Shown here piece by piece: positions 6,758 through 14,536 of a stretch of 38,932 bases of DNA. The position numbers were made by a program, and so were the translations under genes. Position 1 is the first letter of the stretch. Each line of letters opens with the position of its first letter. The stretch comes from a bacterium (lineage in GTDB: Bacteria; Hydrothermota; Hydrothermia; UBA1063). A model generated the notes under the pieces. That model had not been told where the DNA came from and did not search any database. It saw only the letters and a list, made by a program, of their open reading frames with translations. The DNA is taken from positions 15,339-54,270 of the forward strand of contig JASEFR010000011.1 in NCBI GenBank assembly GCA_030019025.1, read 5' to 3'.

Positions 6758-8035
6758 ATGAAAAAAATCGCAGCGCTAATTGTAACAATAAGCATAATAT
6801 CACTTGCTACCCCAGTAAAGGCACAGCCTGATATCTCCTGGGGTGGCACCTACTACTCATACACATTCTTCTGGCAAAATCAAGACTTCAATAAAGACAC
6901 AAAAGATGGAGATAACTTTACCTACCTCCATGGTCATCTTCATGCCCTGGCCGATTTTGGTGGTGGTGTTAAAACATTTATAAAAGTCGGCGCCTGGGGA
7001 GAGTTTGGAACCCACCCAGTGTGGGGTACAAATCTCGATGGCGGAGCCGATCCCAAAGTGGGTATCCTGGAAGTCTATGTAGAATTGAACAATATCTTCA
7101 ACACGCCTCTGAGCCTTAAGATTGGAAAATTCAATCAGCTATATGGGGATGGCGCTGTATTGTTTGACGGTGGCGAAGATGGAATTCTCGGCGTAAAAGC
7201 CAATTTAAATGTTGGCCCTGTCTCTCTCGATCTCCTTTATGACAGACTTGCAGAAGCCGGCGGAATTGAACAAGTTGGAGCTATGCCTTCGCAAATTGCA
7301 CCTGATCTTAACTTTATGGGTGGATATATGACCATTTCCTTAATGGAAAATAAAATTGCAATCTCGCCTTACGGCTTTATGAGAAAAGAGGGTGTTGATA
7401 AACCTATGTGGATTGGGGGAAGAGCTGAACTTTCACCGGTAGAGTTTGCAAATGCAACAGTAGAATTTATTCAAATGGCCGGAAAGGACGACACTGACGT
7501 TGAGTATAAAGGAAGACACCTTCTTGCAAAACTTGGCCTTAGCATTCCCGAGATGCCAGTTTCCCTTGGTGGTGCATATGTGATGTTCAGCGGAGATGAT
7601 CCGGCCACGCCAGAAAACGAACTTTATCAATCAGCTGCTGAAAATCCGTACACCTTCGGATTCTATAAATGGTGGCCCGGCCTTGGTCCAGCACACCTTA
7701 TGACCACAGGGTATGGCTTTGGATGCGTTGCTGCCTGGAACCCTACGATGGTCAACCTGAACGTTATTAATGGTTATATCGGTGCATCTTTTGAATCAAC
7801 CGATCTAAGAGTTGACTTTTTCAATTACTCAAGAAATCTGGTGCCTTCAGGGACAGACAAGGCACTGGGTAATGAAATTGCATTGCATATTCACCACTCT
7901 TACAAAGGTCTTATCGACATTGGTGCAGCTCTCGGCTACTGGATACCTGGTGATGGCCTTAAGACAGAACTTGCTCTTGGAGACAATGCTTCCGGACTCT
8001 TTGGCGGGTTTGTTTACATATTCAAGAGCTTCTAA
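6758..8035 (+). CDS. Predicted outer-membrane beta-barrel (porin-like) protein
   Basis: The 425-residue product has a clear signal peptide (MKKIAALIVTISIISLATPV, cleavage after VKA before QPD). The mature part is rich in Gly, aromatic and amphipathic beta segments, has few cysteines, and ends in phenylalanine (YIFKSF), the usual terminal residue for barrel insertion. Strand pairs such as LKIGKFNQLYGDGAVLF resemble alginate-export or phosphate-selective porin folds, but I cannot fix the family. It lies 10 bases after the hydrolase with an AAGGAGG site, so the two are co-expressed. The likely role is outer-membrane passage of the compound handled by the hydrolase and the NSS transporter. A strong palindrome follows the stop codon. 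Confidence 0.72.
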   Translation: MKKIAALIVTISIISLATPVKAQPDISWGGTYYSYTFFWQNQDFNKDTKDGDNFTYLHGHLHALADFGGGVKTFIKVGAWGEFGTHPVWGTNLDGGADPKVGILEVYVELNNIFNTPLSLKIGKFNQLYGDGAVLFDGGEDGILGVKANLNVGPVSLDLLYDRLAEAGGIEQVGAMPSQIAPDLNFMGGYMTISLMENKIAISPYGFMRKEGVDKPMWIGGRAELSPVEFANATVEFIQMAGKDDTDVEYKGRHLLAKLGLSIPEMPVSLGGAYVMFSGDDPATPENELYQSAAENPYTFGFYKWWPGLGPAHLMTTGYGFGCVAAWNPTMVNLNVINGYIGASFESTDLRVDFFNYSRNLVPSGTDKALGNEIALHIHHSYKGLIDIGAALGYWIPGDGLKTELALGDNASGLFGGFVYIFKSF

Positions 8036-8055
8036 ATGGCTTAATAAACCACTTG

Positions 8056-8087
8056 GAAGGGGGAAGGTGGATCCACCTTCCCCCTTC
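8056..8087 (+). terminator. Perfect 32-bp palindrome between barrel gene and transporter gene, likely partial terminator or mRNA stabiliser
   Basis: Two 16-base arms (8056-8071 and 8072-8087) are exact reverse complements; the arms run from GAAGGGGGAAGG inward to a central GGATCC. It is followed by TATTTTC, only a modest T-run. The next gene starts 20 bases later with its own GGAGG site. The RNA hairpin would reduce transcription into, or protect mRNA upstream of, the NSS gene. Confidence 0.6.
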
Positions 8088-8106
8088 TATTTTCATGGAG
8101 GCCTAA

Positions 8107-9567
8107 ATGGAAAGGGAAAGATGGGATAAAAGGTTGGAGTTCATTCTTGCATCTATGGGTGCAGCCATAGGGCTTGGAAACGTTTGGAGATTCCCTTATA
8201 TGGTTTACCAAAACGGAGGCGGCGCATTTCTAATACCATTCATTATAGCGTTATTTACCGCAGGAATACCCCTTATGATTGTTGAATATACCTTAGGCAC
8301 AAGAATGCAAGGAGGCGCACCTCAAGCTTTCAAAAAAATATCTCCGAAGCTCGAATGGATAGGATGGTTTCAAATAACACTTGTATTTTTCATCGCAACT
8401 TACTATACTGTTATAATGGCCTGGGCATTTGACTACCTTTTCTATTCATTCAAATTATCGTGGGGAAAAGATACAGCAAACTTTTTTTACAACTCCCACC
8501 TGCAACTTTCAGGATCACCATCAAAGCTTGGTTCTATAAGACTACCCGTCGTTGTTGGGCTTATCCTTTCCTGGGCATGGATATTTTTCAGCATTTTCAA
8601 GGGACCAAAAGCAACGGGTAAGGTGGTCTATTTCACAGTGCTAACTCCCTGGATTATCCTGATTATAATGTTTATCAGGGGGCTAACATTACCCAACTCC
8701 ATTGAAGGTCTAAAATACTATTTAACGCCTAACTTCAAAGTCCTCGCCAACCCCCGCGTTTGGCTCGCAGCTTATGGACAGGTATTTTTCTCTTTGTCCC
8801 TTGGAATGGGAACACTAATAGCTTATTCCAGCTATCTTAAACCTGACTCGGACGTGAACAACAACTCTTTCATGGTCTCCTTGGCAGATGCAGGAACAGC
8901 CTTTTTCGCAGGATTTTCTGTTTTCTCAGTCCTCGGTTATCTTGCCATGGCTCTTAACACAACAGTACCAAAGGTTGCCGAATCGGGATTCGGCCTTGCT
9001 TTCATAACATACCCCACCGCGATAAACTTTCTTCCCCTTGCGCCACTTTTCGGGGTACTGTTCTTCCTACTCCTTTTGACATTGGCTGTAGATTCAGCCT
9101 TCTCCCAGATCGAGGGAATAACAACCGGTATCATGGATAAGTGGGAAATCTCGAGAATAAAAGCAATTGTTATAACAATACTTCCTGCTTTTTTAATTGG
9201 CCTTTTATACACTACCAAGGGTGGTTTTTACTGGATCGATGTCGTGGACTACTTCGTTTGCACCTTCGGTTTAACCCTTGCAGGGCTTCTTGAGGCCATC
9301 GCTGTAGGCTACATCTGGGGGGCGAAAAATGCAAGAGAGAAAGCTAATGAATTCTCCGACTTCAAAATAGGAGTATGGTGGGACATCTGTCTTAAGTACA
9401 TCACGCCTTTAGTTCTGCTGATTACTTTTGGAACTTCAATTTATTCAATCCTCAAACAACCATATGGAGGATACCCTCTCTGGGTCACAATTGTGGGTTT
9501 TGTAGTATTTTTAATCTCCTTAATTGGAGCTTTTGTGCTACAAAAATTAAAGGGAAAGGAGGATTAA
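8107..9567 (+). CDS. Sodium-dependent amino-acid transporter, NSS (SNF) family
   Basis: NSS transporters (LeuT, MhsT, TnaT, MetP) import amino acids with sodium. The 486-residue protein has the diagnostic TM1 sequence GAAIGLGNVWRFPYM and GGGAFLIPF (about residues 18-43) and about 11-12 hydrophobic segments. In the TM8 region, VDSAFSQIEG carries the sodium-site serines. The start is the ATG at 8107, preceded by GGAGG. A 34-residue one-helix protein of MetS type follows after 1 base, as in methionine/alanine transporters of the MetP-MetS type. Homoserine dehydrogenase follows that. The substrate is probably a neutral amino acid, but specificity cannot be read safely from sequence. Confidence 0.94.
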   Translation: MERERWDKRLEFILASMGAAIGLGNVWRFPYMVYQNGGGAFLIPFIIALFTAGIPLMIVEYTLGTRMQGGAPQAFKKISPKLEWIGWFQITLVFFIATYYTVIMAWAFDYLFYSFKLSWGKDTANFFYNSHLQLSGSPSKLGSIRLPVVVGLILSWAWIFFSIFKGPKATGKVVYFTVLTPWIILIIMFIRGLTLPNSIEGLKYYLTPNFKVLANPRVWLAAYGQVFFSLSLGMGTLIAYSSYLKPDSDVNNNSFMVSLADAGTAFFAGFSVFSVLGYLAMALNTTVPKVAESGFGLAFITYPTAINFLPLAPLFGVLFFLLLLTLAVDSAFSQIEGITTGIMDKWEISRIKAIVITILPAFLIGLLYTTKGGFYWIDVVDYFVCTFGLTLAGLLEAIAVGYIWGAKNAREKANEFSDFKIGVWWDICLKYITPLVLLITFGTSIYSILKQPYGGYPLWVTIVGFVVFLISLIGAFVLQKLKGKED

Positions 9568-9568
9568 G

Positions 9569-9673
9569 ATGCCCGCTTCTGCAATCATAATGTTGATCTT
9601 TGCAAGTTTAATAATTTATGGAGGTCTTGCCATTTGTATTGCGGTGGCCCTAAAAAAAAGAAACAGGAGTTAG
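9569..9673 (+). CDS. MetS-family small subunit of the NSS transporter (34 residues)
   Basis: This short gene encodes 34 residues, starts 1 base after the transporter stop codon, and has AAAGGAGG inside the end of the transporter gene. The product has one hydrophobic helix (about residues 4-28, including a YGG motif in the middle) and a basic tail KKRNRS, placing the C-terminus in the cytoplasm. Position, size and sequence style match the MetS-type NSS subunit, which in Corynebacterium is needed for methionine uptake by MetP. It is close enough to the next gene (3 bases) that all three should be translated together. Confidence 0.85.
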   Translation: MPASAIIMLIFASLIIYGGLAICIAVALKKRNRS

Positions 9674-9676
9674 AAT

Positions 9677-10717
9677 ATGGCAAAAGTAATTAATATTGGA
9701 ATGTTTGGGTTTGGTGTTGTGGGTCAGGGCTTTGCAGAGATTCTTTTAAAGAAACAGGAAGAAATCGCACGGAAATTTGCTACTACCATAAAAATATGTG
9801 GCATCTATGATCCAGTGAAAGGATGCATTTTTGATAAAAATGGTATCGATCTAAAAAAGGCACTTGATGCAGTAAGTAAAGGGCAGAAAATTCACGAAGT
9901 CTTAGATGGACTTGGCGAGTTTGATGAAGAATTTCTCCTCACAAACGAAAATGTAAATCTCATCATAGAGGTAACGCCAACCAATCTAAAGACAGGGGAG
10001 CCAGGATACACTCACATAAAAAAAGCGATTGAAAACGGAAAGCACGTTATAACGACCAACAAAGGGCCAATTGCTCTTTATTATAATGAGTTAAAGGCGC
10101 TGGCAGATAAAAACAGCGTCCAGCTTAAGTTTGAGGGCACAGTTCTTGCTGGAACGCCTGCAATTCAATTCGCGCTAAAAGAACTTGCTGGGTGTGAGAT
10201 AAAGGAAATAAGGGGAATTGTGAATGGCACAACAAACTACATTCTGACAAAAATGTCCGAAGGTATATCTTACGAAGATGCTCTGAAAGATGCTCAGAAA
10301 AAAGGTTATGCAGAAACAAATCCTGAAGCAGATGTTGAAGGTTACGATGCTCAAGCAAAAGCACTTATTTTGTCCAATGTCGTCCTTAATGGGGATCTAA
10401 AACCCGACGACGTTGAAAGAGAAGGAATAACAAAGATCACAATAGATGACATAAATAATGCGAAGTCATCAAACAAAAAAATAAAACTGATCGCAAGAAT
10501 TAAGAAGACTGAAAAAGGAGTTACTGCCACTGTGAGACCCGAACTCCTAAATTATAACGACCCTCTCTATCATGTGGATGGTGTTCTTAATGGACTTGTT
10601 TTCACAACGGACCATCTCGGTGATGTTTTTATAATGGGGCCAGGTGCGGGAAAAATTGAAACAGGACAGGCAATTTTACATGACCTTTATTCGATCTTAG
10701 AGGAGCTTAAAGAGTAA
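9677..10717 (+). CDS. hom: Homoserine dehydrogenase (short form without ACT domain)
   Basis: The enzyme interconverts aspartate semialdehyde and homoserine with NAD(P)H, the branch leading to Thr and Met. The 346-residue protein has an N-terminal Rossmann motif GMFGFGVVGQGF, the substrate-region motif GIVNGTTNYIL (about residues 180-190), and EADVEGYDAQAKA, which carries the acidic residues and the catalytic lysine. Typical enzymes of about 430 residues carry a regulatory ACT domain; this one stops after the catalytic part, so threonine feedback through ACT is not expected. It is 3 bases downstream of the MetS-type gene with AGGAG inside that gene, so it belongs to the transporter operon. No other threonine or methionine gene is adjacent, which raises the chance that it works on imported amino acid. 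Confidence 0.92.
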   Translation: MAKVINIGMFGFGVVGQGFAEILLKKQEEIARKFATTIKICGIYDPVKGCIFDKNGIDLKKALDAVSKGQKIHEVLDGLGEFDEEFLLTNENVNLIIEVTPTNLKTGEPGYTHIKKAIENGKHVITTNKGPIALYYNELKALADKNSVQLKFEGTVLAGTPAIQFALKELAGCEIKEIRGIVNGTTNYILTKMSEGISYEDALKDAQKKGYAETNPEADVEGYDAQAKALILSNVVLNGDLKPDDVEREGITKITIDDINNAKSSNKKIKLIARIKKTEKGVTATVRPELLNYNDPLYHVDGVLNGLVFTTDHLGDVFIMGPGAGKIETGQAILHDLYSILEELKE

Positions 10718-10731
10718 ACTTAAAGAGTAAA
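10706..10731. repeat. 13-bp perfect tandem duplication at the end of hom
   Basis: CTTAAAGAGTAAA occurs twice in direct tandem (10706-10718 and 10719-10731). The first copy contains the hom stop codon, so the second adds a spare copy of the last codons and stop downstream. It looks like a replication-slippage duplication without effect on the protein. Confidence 0.85.
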
Positions 10732-10820
10732 TTAGTTTAAGCTTCAAAATTAATTTTGCCAATATATCACTATATTGAGTGTTTAATAGGTTTGCTTTAA
10801 ACTTAAAATTGGAGGTGCTT

Positions 10821-11306
10821 ATGGTGCGTTTCGAAGCGGTTAAAATTCAAAAACCTGATGATGTAAATGCAATTTTAGGTCAATCACACTTTATCAAAAC
10901 TGTTGAAGACATTGAGGAGATTCTGATAACCTCAGTTCCAAACATCAAGTTCGGATTGGCCTTCTGTGAATCTTCCGGTCCAAGATTAATAAGATACGCA
11001 GGAAATGATGAAGAGCTTGTGAATTTAGCCATTGAAAATGCTAAAAATGTTGCATCGGGTCACTTCTTCATTCTCCTAATGAGAAACGCCTATCCCATAA
11101 ATGTTCTCAATGCAATAAAGCACTGTCAGGAAGTAGTTAATATATATTGTGCTTCTGCTAACCCCATAGAGGTAATTATAGCTGAAACCGAGCAAGGCAG
11201 AGGTGTTATGGGGGTGATAGATGGACAACCTCCCTTAGGTGTAGAGGGGCCTGAGGATAAAAAGACACGTCACGAATTTCTCAGAAAAATAGGGTACAAG
11301 AAGTGA
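10821..11306 (+). CDS. Adenosine-specific kinase family protein (DUF355)
   Basis: The 161-residue product matches the small archaeal/bacterial family described as adenosine-specific kinase (Pfam Adenosine_kin): [36 protein letters not shown], and the near-terminal [12 protein letters not shown] and [11 protein letters not shown] blocks. I choose the ATG at 10821, preceded by GGAGG, rather than the longer in-frame start at 10779. GTG at 10824 is a less likely alternative. A role in purine salvage is expected from the family name, but the biochemistry rests on few members. The next gene overlaps it by 4 bases (GTGA), so the two are translationally coupled. Confidence 0.85.
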   Translation: MVRFEAVKIQKPDDVNAILGQSHFIKTVEDIEEILITSVPNIKFGLAFCESSGPRLIRYAGNDEELVNLAIENAKNVASGHFFILLMRNAYPINVLNAIKHCQEVVNIYCASANPIEVIIAETEQGRGVMGVIDGQPPLGVEGPEDKKTRHEFLRKIGYKK

Positions 11307-12715
11307 AGAAATTTTTTGTTCTCCTGGGTTTTGCTTTAACTTTTGAATCCTGTATCACGTTTAAAAGCAAAAAAAACGCGGTCCCACGTGTTGAATTTAC
11401 CTTTGAAGACTTTGAATATGAAGATGGTTTTGTCGAAGAAGATACCTTAGGCATTGAGCATATACCACAAAAATACCTCAAAGAAGACCTACAAAAAGTA
11501 GAATACGCGCTAAAGGGACGCCTTGCTCACTTTGGTTTAATCCTCTCCAAAGAAGAAGAAATGGAAATTGCTAAATGGCATCACTTTTATGAAACACGAG
11601 GAAAAGATAGGGTACTGAGAGCACTGAGAAGAGGAGCCCCATATTTCAAGAAGATCGCAGAAATCATTAGAAGTTACGGATTGCCAGAAGATCTCGCTTT
11701 CCTACCTGTAATCGAGAGTGGATTCAATTTAAATGCTGTCTCAAGAAGAAGAGCTGTGGGACCATGGCAGTTTATATCTTACACCGCAAAAAAGTATGGA
11801 CTTTTAGTTGATTGGTGGATCGACCAGCGTTTAGATCCAATTTTCTCCACCCACGCCGCCTGCAAGTATTTAAAGGACCTGTTTGACTTCTTTGGAAGAT
11901 GGGATCTTGCTATTGCAGCATACAATGCAGGGGAAGGTAAAGTCTATTCGAGACTGGTGAAAACCAACGGAGAAAAATTTTGGGACATCAGAAGGCAGTT
12001 AAAAAGAGAAACGAGAAACTACGTACCTTCTTTCCTCGCCCTCATAATTTTTATTAATAATAACAAGGCTCTCGTAGATTCTGTTTTAAATGTTCCTGAA
12101 TTTACTTACGATAGTGTTCTTGTGCCGGCACAAGCCAACATAAAGCAACTGGCCTCTTGGGCTGGGATTAGTGAACGCGAATTTAGATTCTACAATCCCT
12201 ATTTCCATAGATTTGCCACACCTCCGGATCTGAAAAACTATTATGTCAGGATCCCCGTTGGAACTAAAGAACAATTTATTGCCCGAATGAATAACACACC
12301 AAAGGATAAATGGTTTAAGGCAGAAACCCACGTAGTAAGAAAAGGCGAAACTCTATATCAAATAGCCAGAAAATATGGAGTTACAGTGAGCGCAATCCGG
12401 CAAGCAAACAATAACATCAATCCCAGAAGATTAAGACCCGGTATGATCCTCGTTATACCATACGGTCCAACTGCTTCAGCTAAAACATACACCTACCCGA
12501 AAAAAACAAAAAACTACACCAGCAAAAGTAATTCAAATCCCACTTCGTCCTCCAAAGAACAGAGTGGAATTATTAAACACAAGGTAAAACCTGGTGATAC
12601 TCTATACTCAATTTCAAAAAGATATGGCATTTCCATCCAAAAGCTAAAAAAATGGAATAACCTTAATTCAAATTATATCAGGTCTGGCCAGACCCTAATT
12701 ATTTATGCCAATTAA
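11303..12715 (+). CDS. MltD-like membrane-bound lytic transglycosylase with two LysM domains
   Basis: This enzyme cleaves the MurNAc-GlcNAc bond of peptidoglycan. The 470-residue protein starts with GTG overlapping the previous stop. It has a hydrophobic leader ending at Cys17 (LTFESC), a weak lipobox. An SLT domain spans about residues 120-250 and shows the catalytic glutamate motif PVIESGFN, then GPWQF and [12 protein letters not shown]. Two LysM peptidoglycan-binding domains follow: [17 protein letters not shown] and [17 protein letters not shown], separated by a Ser/Lys/Thr-rich linker. Architecture and length fit MltD. The coupling to the adenosine-kinase-like gene has no obvious functional meaning. 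Confidence 0.92.
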   Translation: MKKFFVLLGFALTFESCITFKSKKNAVPRVEFTFEDFEYEDGFVEEDTLGIEHIPQKYLKEDLQKVEYALKGRLAHFGLILSKEEEMEIAKWHHFYETRGKDRVLRALRRGAPYFKKIAEIIRSYGLPEDLAFLPVIESGFNLNAVSRRRAVGPWQFISYTAKKYGLLVDWWIDQRLDPIFSTHAACKYLKDLFDFFGRWDLAIAAYNAGEGKVYSRLVKTNGEKFWDIRRQLKRETRNYVPSFLALIIFINNNKALVDSVLNVPEFTYDSVLVPAQANIKQLASWAGISEREFRFYNPYFHRFATPPDLKNYYVRIPVGTKEQFIARMNNTPKDKWFKAETHVVRKGETLYQIARKYGVTVSAIRQANNNINPRRLRPGMILVIPYGPTASAKTYTYPKKTKNYTSKSNSNPTSSSKEQSGIIKHKVKPGDTLYSISKRYGISIQKLKKWNNLNSNYIRSGQTLIIYAN

Positions 12716-12877
12716 TTATTCAATCGGCTCAAAATCTTCTTTAGAAGCGCCGCAAATCGGACAGACCCAGTCATCGGGTATCTGTTCAAAGGGGGTACCC
12801 GGCGCTATCCCGCCATCAGGGTCACCAACGGCGGGATCATAAACATAGCCACATATGGTACATCTATACTTTTTCAC
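12716..12877 (-). CDS. Rubredoxin
   Basis: This 53-residue one-iron electron carrier starts at GTG (12877) with GGAG overlapping the end of the upstream superoxide reductase gene. It has the classical C-x2-C pair at C6/C9 (CTICGYVYD) and C39/C42 (CPICG), the [13 protein letters not shown] loop, and DDWVCP. It is the last gene of the oxygen-defence operon and is the expected electron donor to superoxide reductase and rubrerythrin. Its stop codon abuts the stop of the convergent transglycosylase gene with no spacing. Confidence 0.97.
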   Translation of the reverse strand: MKKYRCTICGYVYDPAVGDPDGGIAPGTPFEQIPDDWVCPICGASKEDFEPIE

Positions 12878-12883
12878 AACACG

Positions 12884-13249
12884 TCACTCCGTTACTTTAA
12901 TTTGTTTGTAATTTTCCCAGACGCCGTGAAGATTGCAGTACTCAAGAACAAAAATAGTAGCGTTTGTATCAAGTTTCATCCTGAAGGTAACCTTTGGATC
13001 TCCATAAGTTGGTCCCAGATCAAAAGTCGCCACATGAACAGGGTTGTAAGGTCTTCCCTCAATTACCGCAAAAACCTGAATCCACTTTATATGGTGTTCA
13101 ATCGTATTGGGATGAGGCACATCTTTACCCACTATTACAGTGACTTCAAAGAATTCGCCCTTCTTGACCGTATCTGGTGCCTCAATATACGGTACGTGTT
13201 TTTCTTTACCTTCTTTTTCCGCAGGCATTATAAAATCACCAAATTTCAT
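12884..13249 (-). CDS. Superoxide reductase (neelaredoxin-type, one-iron)
   Basis: Superoxide reductase turns superoxide into hydrogen peroxide without releasing oxygen, using electrons from rubredoxin. The 121-residue protein shows the full Fe(His)4Cys set with family spacing: H18 in EKHVP, H46 and H52 in HPNTIEHHIKW, and C105 and H108 in CNLHG. The catalytic-loop residues E16 and K17 are present. There is no N-terminal desulforedoxin domain, so this is the one-iron class. Its TGA stop is 7 bases from the rubredoxin start, and the rubredoxin Shine-Dalgarno lies in its last codons. Confidence 0.96.
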   Translation of the reverse strand: MKFGDFIMPAEKEGKEKHVPYIEAPDTVKKGEFFEVTVIVGKDVPHPNTIEHHIKWIQVFAVIEGRPYNPVHVATFDLGPTYGDPKVTFRMKLDTNATIFVLEYCNLHGVWENYKQIKVTE

Positions 13250-13262
13250 AGTTTTACCTCCT

Positions 13263-13496
13263 TTATGCTGCCTTTTTACCCTCTTCTGTAATCACATACT
13301 TCCCTTTCTCAGGACTATCCACAAGTCCCTTTGTTTTCATTCCTCTTAACTTTCCCATCACCTTAGCAACTTCTACATTAAGTGCCCTGGCTATATCCCC
13401 ACAACCCATAGGTTGGGATGCACCCTTTAGCACCTCGAGAATTTTCTTTACCATGTCATCTGGGCCTGTTGACTTTGGTTTCCTTGCACAAGGCAT
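13263..13496 (-). CDS. Small winged-helix DNA-binding protein, candidate regulator of the oxygen-defence operon
   Basis: The 77-residue protein has a basic N-terminus (MPCARKPKST) and a winged helix-turn-helix: helix KKILEVLKG, helix CGDIARAL, recognition helix KVMGKLRGMKTKGL, then the wing PEKGKYVITEEG. Two cysteines (C3 and the one in MGCGD) could sense redox state or bind metal, but this is a guess. It lies between rubrerythrin and superoxide reductase in the same operon. Comparable small winged-helix proteins occur beside such genes in other anaerobes, and autoregulation is the simplest hypothesis. Confidence 0.75.
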   Translation of the reverse strand: MPCARKPKSTGPDDMVKKILEVLKGASQPMGCGDIARALNVEVAKVMGKLRGMKTKGLVDSPEKGKYVITEEGKKAA

Positions 13497-13510
13497 TTTA
13501 AAACCTCCTC

Positions 13511-14014
13511 TTAAAATTTTACAAATTTTTCCTTAGAAACACCACAAATGGGGCATTTATCGGGTGGTTCTTCTTCAACGGTGTAACCGCAGACAGGACA
13601 AATGTAAATGTCCCCGATCTTAATGTCTTCCTTTTTCTCGGCTTTTTCCTTTGCATCAGCATACATAGCTTTGTGGATCTTCTCTGCTTCCAGAGCGTAC
13701 ACAATACTCCTTAATGCCTGCTTTTCTTCTTGAAGTTCAGCCACAGCCTTATAGGCAGGATACATCTCCTCAACTTCAAAAGATTCACCCTCATATCCTG
13801 TTTGGAGGTTATGAGCGGTATCCTTTACCTTACCAAGAGCCATGAGATGGTTCTTAGCATGGACCAACTCAGCGTATGCTATTGCACGGAAAAGCCTTGC
13901 AATATTAGGAAAACCTTCACGCTCAGCAACTTCTGCAAATATCATATACTTCATGTGTGCCATACTCTCGCCTGCAAAGGCACCGTTTAAAAATTCCTCT
14001 GTCATTTTACGCAT
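13511..14014 (-). CDS. rbr: Rubrerythrin
   Basis: Rubrerythrin reduces hydrogen peroxide with a di-iron centre fed by rubredoxin. The 167-residue protein has a ferritin-like four-helix part with paired E-x-x-H type ligands (AGESMAHMKY, AYAELVHAKNH, YALEAEKIHKAMY) and a C-terminal rubredoxin-like domain with CPVCG and CPICG. I choose the ATG at 14014, preceded by AAGGAGG, over an in-frame ATG at 14038 that would run into the upstream gene. It is the core gene of the operon. Confidence 0.95.
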   Translation of the reverse strand: MRKMTEEFLNGAFAGESMAHMKYMIFAEVAEREGFPNIARLFRAIAYAELVHAKNHLMALGKVKDTAHNLQTGYEGESFEVEEMYPAYKAVAELQEEKQALRSIVYALEAEKIHKAMYADAKEKAEKKEDIKIGDIYICPVCGYTVEEEPPDKCPICGVSKEKFVKF

Positions 14015-14015
14015 A

Positions 14016-14429
14016 CTATTCCTCCTTCTGCCTCGCATTCTCTAATTTTTTTAGATGACCATCTTCAAAGTTTATAAGCTGAAAAATAATCTCTTTATCC
14101 TCCCAACTATCAACCATACAGAAGAGGTCCATGTAATACCTCTTCGACTCCCTCTCTTTTTCAATTCCGATGTCAATAAGCTCTTCTAATGTTTTAACTT
14201 CAAAGTCAGGCAGTTCTGCTTTTCCTACTGCTTTTATTTGTCCGGGTTCTTCACCAAAGAGACGCTTATAGAGATCTCTCAGAAACCTTTCGTGCTCCAT
14301 CTCCTCTACAGACAAATATTCCAATAGGAGTTTCATCTCGCCCTTCACTTTCCCACTGAGTTTTTTGTAAAATTCTGCAGAGGATCTTTCTCTCCAAATT
14401 CCAGCTTCTATAATGTTTTTAAGGTCCAT
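14016..14429 (-). CDS. Ferritin-like four-helix protein, first gene of the oxygen-defence operon
   Basis: The 137-residue protein has two ferritin-like helical pairs with E/E-x-x-H patterns (ERSSAEFYKKL, VEEMEHERFL, EKERESKRYY, FEDGHLKKLE) consistent with a di-iron site as in rubrerythrin-related proteins without a rubredoxin tail. It may act as a peroxidase or iron-binding protein; specific function is unknown. The stop lies next to the rubrerythrin start, so the genes are coupled. A near-consensus promoter ends 6 bases before the ATG, without a Shine-Dalgarno, so the operon mRNA is predicted to be leaderless. Confidence 0.82.
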   Translation of the reverse strand: MDLKNIIEAGIWRERSSAEFYKKLSGKVKGEMKLLLEYLSVEEMEHERFLRDLYKRLFGEEPGQIKAVGKAELPDFEVKTLEELIDIGIEKERESKRYYMDLFCMVDSWEDKEIIFQLINFEDGHLKKLENARQKEE

Positions 14430-14435
14430 GTTTAG

Positions 14436-14464
14436 ATTTTAAGCATAACCTCATAGTCTGTCAA
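14436..14464 (-). promoter_or_regulatory. Promoter of the oxygen-defence operon, leaderless
   Basis: TTGACA (14459-14464), a 17-base spacer and TAAAAT (14436-14441) on the minus strand differ from consensus by one base. Six bases separate the -10 box from the ATG at 14429, so the A of ATG is the predicted first transcribed base. Confidence 0.7.
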
Positions 14465-14500
14465 ATCGATTAATGATTTCAACATTAAACTCATTACAAA

Positions 14501-14529
14501 TTGAATGAACACGCCCATGGTTAGATAAT
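14501..14529 (+). promoter_or_regulatory. Promoter of the Nudix/histidine-kinase pair, leaderless
   Basis: TTGAAT (14501-14506), 17 bases and GATAAT (14524-14529) lie 7 bases before the ATG at 14537, with no Shine-Dalgarno. This promoter is divergent from the oxygen-defence promoter. Confidence 0.6.
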
Positions 14530-14536
14530 TAAAACA

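Noticed and set aside
10779-10820. Longer N-terminus for the adenosine-kinase-family protein
   Set aside because: The added residues do not match the family, and GGAGG sits before the ATG at 10821.
14015-14038. Longer rubrerythrin start (basic MRGRRRNS extension)
   Set aside because: It would place AAGGAGG inside the coding region and overlap the upstream gene; the start at 14014 has the ribosome site.
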